Origin: Streptomyces apocyni
GTDB taxonomy: Bacteria; Actinomycetota; Actinomycetes; Streptomycetales; Streptomycetaceae
Direction: 5' to 3'
Assembly (NCBI RefSeq): GCF_009739465.1
Contig: NZ_WHOM01000039.1
Coordinates: 62,001 to 126,000 of the forward strand
Length of the DNA: 64,000 nucleotides
A program made the translations under genes and the position numbers. Numbering within the stretch: position 1 is the first letter of the stretch; each line of letters opens with the position of its first letter. The notes below the pieces were generated by a model. The model was not told the origin of the DNA and did not search any database. It was given only the letters and a program-made list of their open reading frames with translations. Positions 51,707 through 58,679 of this stretch are shown here, one piece after another.

Positions 51707-54336
51707 CCCAGGCCCCACCCGCAGAACTCCTCGCAGACCAGCAACTGGTCCACTCGTCGCTGGCCTACCACTTCCAGGGCGTCCCCGGCCTGCTCAGCGT
51801 GTGCTCCGACGCAGACCGCTGGGTCGGCCGCCGCTTCACCACCGACGAGGCAGGTATCGCCGCGGCCACCGAGTACGTGGCCGACCTCGACACACGCAGC
51901 CCGAAGGGCATCTACGCACAGGTCACCACCCTGCGCGAGCACCCGGCGAAGGGGCGCGGCGGCAAGGACCTGGCCCACGGGCTGACGTTCCTGTGGGCGG
52001 ACGGTGACTTCGGTACGGCTGGGCACAAGCCCGGACTCGACGACATGCCCCACCCCATAGACGCGGACCACGTCCGAGACATCGTCCTGTCCTGCGGGCT
52101 CCCCGATCCGAGCGGCTGGTGGCTGTCCGGCGGCGGCTACAACCCGATCTGGGTCCTCGCCGAGCCGCAAACCATCGGAAGTGACGAGGACCGGACGGCC
52201 ATCGAGCAGTTCACCATGGGCCTGCAGGCCGTCCTCGGCGGTTCGGCGTACTCCCACGGATGCTCATGGGACACGCAGATCGGAAACCTCGACCGGCTGA
52301 TGAGAATCCCCGGCACGGTCAACCGGAAAGGCGAGGCCCGGCCGACGGGCAGCTTCCCGGGTACGGGCGAGCCCGTCGACCTGGCCGTGATGCGCGAAGC
52401 CGTCCAGCGGCTGGAGCCCGACGCGCGGGCGCTGTTGGAGAAGGCCGCGGCGGAGAAGCGGGCGCGGCACGACGCGCGCACCGGCCGGACAACGACGGCC
52501 CCGCCCCCGCGGCGTTCCGCCTTCCCCCGCTCCGGGGGTGGCACGAGCGTCTTCGACATCCTCGCGGCCGAACTGACGTTCCGGGACATCCTGGAGCCAG
52601 CGGGCTGGACGTACCGCGGGACGGCGGCCGACGGACGTGAGAAGTGGCTGCGTCCGGCCGGGTCCGAGGGTACGGCGGACAGCGAGTACAGCCTCGTCTG
52701 TGACGACCACGTTGCCGTGAATTGGTCCGAACGTTCCGGCCTGCCCACCGGGCAGCAGCCTCCCGGCCGGAAGCTCACCGTGCCCACCCTGTGGGCCCAT
52801 GTCCACTACGGCGGCAACGAGCGTGAGGCCACCCTTGATGTGCTGCGCGCCGCGTTCGACCAGGACGCCCAGGCGCCCGCCCGCGCACTGCCGTCGGCGG
52901 TACTCACCCGCGTCCGGCAGCACTGCCGCCCACCCACACAGCGCAGCGACTCCCCTACCCCGCCACCCGGCGACATGTGGACAGGCGATCCCCTCGCGGA
53001 CTCGCCGCCGCCGGACGAGACCGCCGACGAGCAGGAGCCCAATCGGCCGCGCGGGTTGCTGCCAGAGGAGTTCTGGGCCGCGCGTCCCGTGCACCAGCAC
53101 ATCCGGCAGGCCGCGCACGCCGAAGGCTCCAGCGGCGACGTGCTCTTCTACTCGCTACTCGCCCGCATGTCCTCGATGATCTCCCACAACATCGCGGCCG
53201 TCTCCGGCATCGGCGGCCGTGCGTCTCTCAACCTGTTCGTCGCCGTCGTCGCCGCCTCCGGTGGGGGCAAGTCCATCGGCACGAAGGTCGCGCGGTCCCT
53301 ACTCCCCCCGCTCGACCCCGAGTTCCGCGACGGCTTGCCCATCGGCTCCGGCGAAGGAATCGCCGAGGCCTTCATGGGCACGGTCGACGAGGAGACCGGC
53401 GAGATCCACGCCAAAGGCCCACTCAAGGGCGACCCGGTCACCAAGAAGGTACGCAAGCAGGTCCGGCACAACGCCTACTTCTATGTCGACGAGGGCCAGA
53501 CCCTCGCTCGTCTCGCTGAACGTTCTGGCAGCGTGCTCGGCGAGACACTCCGGCGCGCAGCCATTGGCGAGACTCTCGGCCAGACGAACGCCTCGGAGGA
53601 GCGGACCAGGTACGTGGCCGCGGGCTCCTACAGCCTCGGCATGGTCGTCGGGTTCCAGCCGTCGACAGCCATGCCGGTCATCGCGGACGCCAGCACGGGC
53701 ACACCGCAACGGTTCCTGTGGGCATGGGCAGCCGACCCGTCAATTCCTGACGAGCCGCCTACCACGCCCGGCCCGCTCCCCGTGAACCCGGCTTCACTCC
53801 AGCCTGGCGACTCGCTGGACATCGTGCTGCCTGAGCGCATCCGCCGGATGCTGTGGGCCGAGCACGTCGCGCGCAACCGGGGTGAGCTGGCCATCGACGA
53901 ACTGGACGGCCACGCCAACCTGATGAAGGTGAAACTCACGGCGCTCCTGGCCCTCCTCGACGGTGGACGCACAGACGCCACAGAAGAGGACTGGGAGCTG
54001 GCAGAGGTCGTCTGGACCTCGTCGTGCGCCGTGCGCGGCGCGCTGATCCAACGTGCGGAGCGGGAAGCGGAGGCAGCCCGGCGCCGCGAGCAGGACGCCA
54101 AGGTCGCGCAGGAACTTCGCACCCACCAAGCGAAGACAGACACCGACCGCACGCTGGAGCGCATTGCCCTGCTCGTGAAGAAGCACGCGTCCGCGGTCGG
54201 CGGCATCACCTTCGGAGAACTGAACCGCCGTCTGCGGAGCAGCGACCGGGACTTCCTCCGTCGCGCCGTGGATGTTGCGGAGGCCCACGAGTGGGTGTTC
54301 GTCGAGGGCGAGCGGGTCTGTGTCCAGACGGAGTGA
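51703..54336 (+). CDS. primase-polymerase / helicase replication protein
   Basis: 877 residues. N-terminal AEP primase-polymerase part: catalytic acidic motif FLWADGDFG (about 95-103), then SGGGYNPIWVL and RIPGTVNRKG typical of Prim-Pol enzymes. Middle linker; C-terminal helicase/ATPase part of DUF3987 type with Walker A VAASGGGKSIGTK (about 516-528) and acidic Walker B-like FYVDEGQTLARL. A C-terminal winged segment (GELNRRLRSSDRDFLRRAVDVAEAHEW) may bind DNA. This is the Prim-Pol replication class described for actinomycete integrative elements, unlike the rolling-circle RepSA of pSAM2. GTG start overlaps the preceding stop. The origin-like repeats follow directly. Confidence 0.9.
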   Translation: MTQAPPAELLADQQLVHSSLAYHFQGVPGLLSVCSDADRWVGRRFTTDEAGIAAATEYVADLDTRSPKGIYAQVTTLREHPAKGRGGKDLAHGLTFLWADGDFGTAGHKPGLDDMPHPIDADHVRDIVLSCGLPDPSGWWLSGGGYNPIWVLAEPQTIGSDEDRTAIEQFTMGLQAVLGGSAYSHGCSWDTQIGNLDRLMRIPGTVNRKGEARPTGSFPGTGEPVDLAVMREAVQRLEPDARALLEKAAAEKRARHDARTGRTTTAPPPRRSAFPRSGGGTSVFDILAAELTFRDILEPAGWTYRGTAADGREKWLRPAGSEGTADSEYSLVCDDHVAVNWSERSGLPTGQQPPGRKLTVPTLWAHVHYGGNEREATLDVLRAAFDQDAQAPARALPSAVLTRVRQHCRPPTQRSDSPTPPPGDMWTGDPLADSPPPDETADEQEPNRPRGLLPEEFWAARPVHQHIRQAAHAEGSSGDVLFYSLLARMSSMISHNIAAVSGIGGRASLNLFVAVVAASGGGKSIGTKVARSLLPPLDPEFRDGLPIGSGEGIAEAFMGTVDEETGEIHAKGPLKGDPVTKKVRKQVRHNAYFYVDEGQTLARLAERSGSVLGETLRRAAIGETLGQTNASEERTRYVAAGSYSLGMVVGFQPSTAMPVIADASTGTPQRFLWAWAADPSIPDEPPTTPGPLPVNPASLQPGDSLDIVLPERIRRMLWAEHVARNRGELAIDELDGHANLMKVKLTALLALLDGGRTDATEEDWELAEVVWTSSCAVRGALIQRAEREAEAARRREQDAKVAQELRTHQAKTDTDRTLERIALLVKKHASAVGGITFGELNRRLRSSDRDFLRRAVDVAEAHEWVFVEGERVCVQTE

Positions 54337-54341
54337 GCGAT

Positions 54342-54502
54342 GTGGACATGTGGACGGCTGTCCACGTCCACCTGTTCCGAGATCTAACGAGCCCCCAATT
54401 AGTACATATACGGACAAACAAACTTCCAATTTCACTCCCGCGACGCGAGACAGGCCCATGTGGACAACGTCCACGTTGTCCACGTCCACATCCGCTGTCC
54501 AC
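54342..54502. other. iteron-like repeat region, probable replication origin
   Basis: Nine copies of GTGGAC or its complement GTCCAC lie in 161 bp: two direct and two inverted at 54342-54371, then one and four at 54460-54502. Between them is an AT-rich stretch (54384-54436, with CAATTAGTACATATA). The second cluster contains a perfect 24-bp inverted repeat with arms GTGGACAACGT (54460-54470) and its complement (54473-54483). The layout of clustered repeats around an AT-rich segment behind the replication gene is that of a theta-type origin. Confidence 0.65.
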
Positions 54503-54527
54503 GTTGCCCCACCCGCAGGAGGCACAC

Positions 54528-54731
54528 ATGTTCCCCGCAGACCGACCCGTGAACGTCGACGACATCGTGGCCGAGAAGATCGCCGCCGCCCGCGCCCGCA
54601 TCGAGGCGAACAAGCGCCGCCGCACAGCCCTCAATGCCGCCCGGCAGCACGGCCTCGCCCACCGGCACGCCGCCAAGCTCCGCAACCTCGCCGACACCGA
54701 GCGGCGCGGCCAGAACCACGACACCACCTGA
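54528..54731 (+). CDS. small basic hypothetical protein
   Basis: 67 residues: VDDIVAEKIAAARARIEANKRRRTALNAARQHGLAHRHAAKLRNLADTERRGQ, a single long basic helix. A strong GCAGGAGG precedes the ATG. It follows the origin-like repeats immediately; a DNA-binding role is possible but unproven. Confidence 0.7.
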   Translation: MFPADRPVNVDDIVAEKIAAARARIEANKRRRTALNAARQHGLAHRHAAKLRNLADTERRGQNHDTT

Positions 54732-54869
54732 GTCATCTGGCCTCAATGTGAGTGGCCCCACATCCGGGTGCTGTACCGGACGTGAGGCCCCGAGCGTCGC
54801 AGCCAGCAGACGCTGATAGTGATCCATCCACCGTACCGACCGGCAACGACAACGCCCCTGGAGGAGCGC

Positions 54870-55577
54870 ATGACGTTGATCAGCGAAGAGGAGGCCGAAC
54901 TGGTCCGACCCTCTGGGGCCGAGTGTCTGCTCTGCGGGCAGTCGCTTGAGCACGGGTACCTCTGCAACGGCGACACCTTGGCCACCGCCCGCCGCCTGGA
55001 CCGCATGCCGCGCCTATACGAGGCTCTGGCCGCGTTCCTCCACCCGTCCGGCCGCCGTCCCGAACTCGGCCGTACACGGCCCGCAGAGGCGCCCCTGCCG
55101 GTCAGTGAGACGGTGCTCGGCCTCCGAGGGCCTGGTGGGATCGTCGGGGTCCTGGAGGACTGGCGGTCCGCGATGCAGGACGACCGCGGCTGGTCCGAGC
55201 CCGCCATCGCGGGTACCACCGGGCGGCGGGTGGTCGTGGCGGCCCGCGCGCTCGGCATGAACCTGGAGTGGATCGCGTCCAGTTGGCCGATGGCGGGCGC
55301 GTTCGCCGAGGAGATCCGCGACCTCGAGCGGGATGTCGCCTCGATCATCAACCCGCCGGAACCGTCGATGCGGATCGGGAACTGCCCGGCTGTGTACGCG
55401 GATGGCCAGGTGTGCGGTGCGGTGTTGCGGGTGCTGGCGGGTACGACCGAGGTCGCGTGTCGCTGGTGCGGGTGCGAGTACGGGCCAGAGTCCTGGCTGG
55501 CGTTGAAGTCCTTCCAGCCCGACGCGGCTACTCCGGGCGGGGCGGGCGCTCTGGAAGCTCGTCCGTCTCGTGCGTGA
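54870..55577 (+). CDS. hypothetical phage/element protein with zinc-ribbon features
   Basis: 235 residues from ATG 54870 (GGAGGAG upstream). Two Cys pairs: ECLLCGQSLEHGYLCNGDT near the N-terminus and GNCPAVYADGQVCGAVLRVLAGTTEVACRWCGCEYG near the C-terminus. Similar proteins are common in Streptomyces phages and integrative elements, with unknown function. The last 50 bp overlap the end of the convergent ribbon-helix-helix gene. Confidence 0.72.
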   Translation: MTLISEEEAELVRPSGAECLLCGQSLEHGYLCNGDTLATARRLDRMPRLYEALAAFLHPSGRRPELGRTRPAEAPLPVSETVLGLRGPGGIVGVLEDWRSAMQDDRGWSEPAIAGTTGRRVVVAARALGMNLEWIASSWPMAGAFAEEIRDLERDVASIINPPEPSMRIGNCPAVYADGQVCGAVLRVLAGTTEVACRWCGCEYGPESWLALKSFQPDAATPGGAGALEARPSRA

Positions 55578-55701
55578 GCCAGCGCAAGAAGCTGCGGATC
55601 GCTTCGCCGCGGTTGCGAGGGCCGACCGCCTGCCCGGCCTTGTCCCACAGGTCCTTGTCGACCCGGATGGTCTGGCGGGGCGTCTTCTCGACGTTCGGCA
55701 T
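55528..55701 (-). CDS. ribbon-helix-helix (CopG-like) repressor
   Basis: 57 residues: TPRQTIRVDKDLWDKAGQAVGPRNRGEAIRSFLRWLTHE has the strand RQTIRV that pairs in the dimer, followed by two helices as in CopG/Arc/MetJ proteins. It is the only leftward gene within the rightward part of the element. Just upstream are three copies of a GGTGTCATGACACC-type palindrome that cover its own probable promoter and an outward promoter for the conjugation operon. ATG 55701 has GGAGA upstream. Likely plays the part that KorA/Pra-like regulators play in other elements, by a different fold. Confidence 0.75.
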   Translation of the reverse strand: MPNVEKTPRQTIRVDKDLWDKAGQAVGPRNRGEAIRSFLRWLTHETDELPERPPRPE

Positions 55702-55716
55702 CAGTTCTCCACTCTC

Positions 55717-55783
55717 GTCATGACACCCGAGGTTAACCCTTGCGGTGTCATGACACCAGAGCTATGTTGGGTGTCATGACACC
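55717..55783 (+). promoter_or_regulatory. triple palindromic operator with rightward promoter
   Basis: The 14-bp palindrome GGTGTCATGACACC occurs at 55744-55757 and 55770-55783; a shorter copy GTCATGACACC at 55717-55727. TTGCGG (55740-55745), a 17-bp spacer and TATGTT (55763-55768) form a rightward promoter whose spacer is the second palindrome and whose start region is the third. A weaker leftward TGGTGT (55758-55753) / TAACCT (55735-55730) pair with the first palindrome at its start could serve the repressor gene. All points to autorepression and control of the transfer genes. Confidence 0.78.
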
Positions 55784-55886
55784 GGCCGTAAGGCCTCGTC
55801 ACCACAACTGAAGCGGCCCCCGCCGGTGCTACGAACACCGGACGAGGGCCTGACCGAACTCCCTGATCAAAGCAAGGAGACGGCTA

Positions 55887-56045
55887 GTGCCTGATCTTTC
55901 CATGCCCGCGCCGCCGCGCGGCACCACCCCGCCCCGGCGCATCATCGCCGCGGGCCTCATCCGCCGCTCCCCGGGCCGCACCCTCACCGTGCGCGTCACC
56001 GCGGCCGGAGTCACCGGGACCATCGCCAAGGCGGTGACCCGGTGA
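55887..56045 (+). CDS. small basic hypothetical protein, first gene of the transfer operon
   Basis: 52 residues from GTG 55887 (AAGGAGA upstream). MPAPPRGTTPPRRIIAAGLIRRSPGRTLTVRVTAAGVTGTIAKAVTR is basic, without known domain. Stop overlaps the next GTG (GTGA). Leader has a small hairpin CCGGTG/CACCGG around 55823-55841. Confidence 0.6.
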   Translation: MPDLSMPAPPRGTTPPRRIIAAGLIRRSPGRTLTVRVTAAGVTGTIAKAVTR

Positions 56046-56362
56046 ACGACACCCGCGAACCCCTCTACGGCCCCGCCGCCGCCCGCGTCCGGGACCAGCT
56101 GCGCGAGCCCGGCGACCTCGCCATCGCGATCAGCGTCGCCCAGAAGATGCTCGCCGCCTACAGCGACACCAGCAGCTTCGGCGAGTTCGGCTACGCCCAG
56201 GCCCACGGCGCCCTCTCCGAGTCCCTCCGCATCCTCCTGCGCGCCCTCGACGCCGAGCCCCTCACCGAGGCCGAGGCCGCCCGCCGCTCCGTCGACCGCG
56301 CCTTCCCCGCCGTCGCCGCATTCCTCGACGCCGAGCACACCACGCGAGGTGAGGGCCAGTGA
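56042..56362 (+). CDS. small hypothetical helical protein
   Basis: 106 residues, helical and acidic (REPGDLAIAISVAQKMLAAYSD...ALSESLRILLRALDAEPLTEAEAARR). Not recognised. GTG start overlapping the previous stop, and its stop overlaps the next start, within the operon leading to the translocase gene. Confidence 0.65.
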   Translation: MNDTREPLYGPAAARVRDQLREPGDLAIAISVAQKMLAAYSDTSSFGEFGYAQAHGALSESLRILLRALDAEPLTEAEAARRSVDRAFPAVAAFLDAEHTTRGEGQ

Positions 56363-56733
56363 GCACCGAGCCCCGCAGCGTGATCGTCAACGTCCTCGTC
56401 GCCAGCGCCCTGGAAATCGACGAGCCCACCTGGTGCGTCGACCCCCACACCGGCGCCCAGTTCAAGCCCGACCTCACCCACAACGGCCCCGAGATCAACG
56501 CCCAGTTCGACACCCGCCACGGCACCGTCGAATACCTCACCGCGTGGATCTCCCACAGCCCCTACGCCGACCTCGACCCGGACCCGCTGCCCACCGTCGC
56601 CATCGAGATCGACGGCGTAGCGTCCCTCGACCCCGACCAGGTCCGCGCGTTCACCGCCACCACCCGCACCCACCTCGACGCCCTCGACCGCCTCGCCGAC
56701 GAATGCGACCGCATCCGCGGAGGTGGCCAGTGA
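56359..56733 (+). CDS. hypothetical protein, DUF6907-like
   Basis: 124 residues. IDEPTWCVDPHTGAQFKPDLTHNGPEI...LTAWISHSPYADLDPDPLPTVAIEIDGVASLDPDQVRAFTATTRTHLDAL resembles the DUF6907-type proteins repeated in Streptomyces elements. Coupled on both sides (GTGA). Function unknown. Confidence 0.7.
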   Translation: MSTEPRSVIVNVLVASALEIDEPTWCVDPHTGAQFKPDLTHNGPEINAQFDTRHGTVEYLTAWISHSPYADLDPDPLPTVAIEIDGVASLDPDQVRAFTATTRTHLDALDRLADECDRIRGGGQ

Positions 56734-57842
56734 CCACCCCCACCCGCCTCACCCGGGGCCAGACCATCGTCCTGGGCGGCTCCGCCGTCCTGATGGTCGC
56801 CGTCGGCAGCCTCGGCGCCTGGGGTACATACAGCAATGTCACCGCCGAGTTCGGCCGTGCCGCCACCGCCGCGGGTGTCGTCGCCGCCGGTGAGGGCCTC
56901 ACTCTCATCCTGGCGCTCACCATGCTCGGCCTGACCATGCTCGGCCAGCCAACCCCCACCGTCGTGCGCATCGGCCTGTGGCTGGTCCCGGTCGCCGCGT
57001 GCTTCACCGGACTGTCGCTGGCCGACACGGTCACCGAGGCCGTCGTGTATGCCGTCACCCCGCTCGCCATGAGCGGCGCCGCCGAAGGCCTCGGCCTCAT
57101 CGCCCGCCGCATCGTCGTCCACACCACCGGCGTCGACATCGAAGCGCAGCGACGCAACGCCGACGCCGTCCAGCAGCTCGCCTTCCACCAAGCCCTCGCC
57201 GCCCGCCACCCCGACGAAGACGTGCGCGAGTCCGCGCTCAGGAAGTCGTGGAAGCTCGCCGAACATGTGGGCCGCGGTGACGCCGGGCTCGGCGGTGGCC
57301 TCGTCCAGGTGCAGCGCCAGCGGCTCACCCAGGGAGCGGATGCGGCCCTGGCCACCATGTACGGCGGACAGACCGACAAGCCGTCGGCCAGTCCCGCCCG
57401 CCCGCACTCCGCGCAGGAGGTGCTGCGCCGCAAGTTCGCCGAGATGGACCCAGCGGATGCGGTCCGCATCGCACACGATGCGCAACCGGATATGCCCCCC
57501 GCCGAACTCGCGTCGCTGCTCGTGTCCTACGGGGTCGTCGTCGATGCCGTGCAGGTCGCGCTGATCCTCGGCAACCAGCCCCCGGAGTACGAGGTGCATC
57601 GACCTGATGCGGTTGATGCGCTGCAGGTCAACGCACTGGAGCCCGTGACCGTCGAGGCTGCCGTGGTGGAGGCCGCATCCATCCTCGGCCCGGACGCCAA
57701 AGCACGCGAGATCGCCGAGCACCTGGAGCGTCACCGCCGCCTCGTCGTCGGCGAGCCGTACATCCGCACCGCCCTCTCACGGGCCGCGAAGAAGCCCCAG
57801 GACACCGCCCCGGCCACACCGATGGAGGGTGGATACGCATGA
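56730..57842 (+). CDS. membrane protein of the conjugation operon (Spd/DUF2637-like N-terminus)
   Basis: 370 residues from GTG 56730, ribosome site GGAGG. Four hydrophobic segments in the first 130 residues (about 11-33, 47-72, 76-98, 101-125), arranged like DUF2637/SpdB-type spread proteins of Streptomyces plasmids, then a large cytosolic part with HPDEDVRESALRKSWKLAEHVGRG and a C-terminal winged-helix-like ILGPDAKAREIAEHLERHRRLVVGEPYIRTALSRAAKK. Probably helps DNA spread between mycelial compartments with the translocase. Exact family uncertain. Confidence 0.72.
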   Translation: MTTPTRLTRGQTIVLGGSAVLMVAVGSLGAWGTYSNVTAEFGRAATAAGVVAAGEGLTLILALTMLGLTMLGQPTPTVVRIGLWLVPVAACFTGLSLADTVTEAVVYAVTPLAMSGAAEGLGLIARRIVVHTTGVDIEAQRRNADAVQQLAFHQALAARHPDEDVRESALRKSWKLAEHVGRGDAGLGGGLVQVQRQRLTQGADAALATMYGGQTDKPSASPARPHSAQEVLRRKFAEMDPADAVRIAHDAQPDMPPAELASLLVSYGVVVDAVQVALILGNQPPEYEVHRPDAVDALQVNALEPVTVEAAVVEAASILGPDAKAREIAEHLERHRRLVVGEPYIRTALSRAAKKPQDTAPATPMEGGYA

Positions 57843-58015
57843 TGCGCATCATCTTCGGCGCGATCCTCGCCCTCCTCGTCGCCTTCCCGACGCTCCTGGC
57901 GATCGTCCTCGCCGTGGTCGCCGCCCTGGTCTCACAGCCCGCCGTCGTCGCGTTCGCGCTCGGTGTCCTGCTCTGGCCGCGCCTCGCCCGACGCGTGCAG
58001 GGGTGGACGGCATGA
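57839..58015 (+). CDS. small two-segment membrane protein
   Basis: 58 residues with two hydrophobic segments (IIFGAILALLVAFPTLLAIVL and AALVSQPAVVAFALGVLLW) and a basic end. Overlaps both neighbours (ATGA). Small membrane proteins in this position in Streptomyces plasmids are Spd proteins that aid pock spreading. Confidence 0.7.
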   Translation: MMRIIFGAILALLVAFPTLLAIVLAVVAALVSQPAVVAFALGVLLWPRLARRVQGWTA

Positions 58016-58329
58016 ACGAGCCCGTACAGCGGCAGCAGATCGGCTACGACCTGGCCGGTAACCCCATGTACGCAGGCCAGGTGTTCAGTTCTGAACACCT
58101 GCTGCCCGCTCAGCAGCCCCCGCTCCAGCCCATCCAGGCCCGTCCGTGGGGCGCGTACCTCGCGGGCGGCTGCCTCGCCCTGGTCGCCCTGGTCGTCGTC
58201 GCCTTCGTGCTGGTGGCGATCCTCATCGGCCTGTCCATCGCCCTGGTCGTCCTCGCCATCGCACTGGTCGCGCTGGTGGTGTGCCTGCTGATCCTGCGGG
58301 ACGTGTGGCGCAGCACCCGCAAGGGCTGA
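58012..58329 (+). CDS. SpdD-like membrane protein
   Basis: 105 residues: polar head ending QPIQARPWGAYLAGG, then a very hydrophobic block of two segments (about 50-98, LALVALVVVAFVLVAILIG and LVVLAIALVALVVCLLILR) and a basic tail. Matches the TraSpd/SpdD spread proteins encoded before tra genes. Start overlaps the previous stop. Confidence 0.72.
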   Translation: MNEPVQRQQIGYDLAGNPMYAGQVFSSEHLLPAQQPPLQPIQARPWGAYLAGGCLALVALVVVAFVLVAILIGLSIALVVLAIALVALVVCLLILRDVWRSTRKG

Positions 58330-58425
58330 CCTGCCCTTCCGTGCCACCGGTGATCACTATGTGGGCGCGCAAAGTGATCACCAGGGGCGCGGTGGGGCCG
58401 GACAGTCCGGCCCGGGAAGGACCCC

Positions 58426-58593
58426 ATGCCGATCAGCGACAAGGACCCGATCAACCACCGCGAACTGGCCCGCATCCTCGGCATCACCGCCGCCGCGGCC
58501 CTGCGCGGAGGGAAGTTCAGCGCGGCCCAGCAGCGGCGTATCGACCGCATCGTCGAGGACGCCAAGGCCCGCGAGGCGAAGCGCGCCAAGTGA
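58426..58593 (+). CDS. small hypothetical protein before the translocase gene
   Basis: 55 residues: MPISDKDPINHRELARILGITAAAALRGGKFSAAQQRRIDRIVEDAKAREAKRAK. The INHRELARILGIT part looks like the first helices of a HTH, the end is a basic helix. GGAAGG precedes the ATG. Not recognised as a family. Confidence 0.65.
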   Translation: MPISDKDPINHRELARILGITAAAALRGGKFSAAQQRRIDRIVEDAKAREAKRAK

Positions 58594-58601
58594 CCACGCC
58601 C

Positions 58602-58639
58602 AGGGGCGGCCGTCCACCACCACGCGAGCGGCCGCCCCT
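58602..58639 (+). terminator. hairpin between the spread genes and the translocase gene
   Basis: Perfect 11-bp stem AGGGGCGGCCG (58602-58612) with CGGCCGCCCCT (58629-58639) around a 16-nt loop. It may reduce read-through into the translocase gene or stabilise mRNA ends. Confidence 0.65.
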
Positions 58640-58679
58640 TGGCTCCCCACCCCTTGAACTGAGGCAGGAAAGCACCAGC

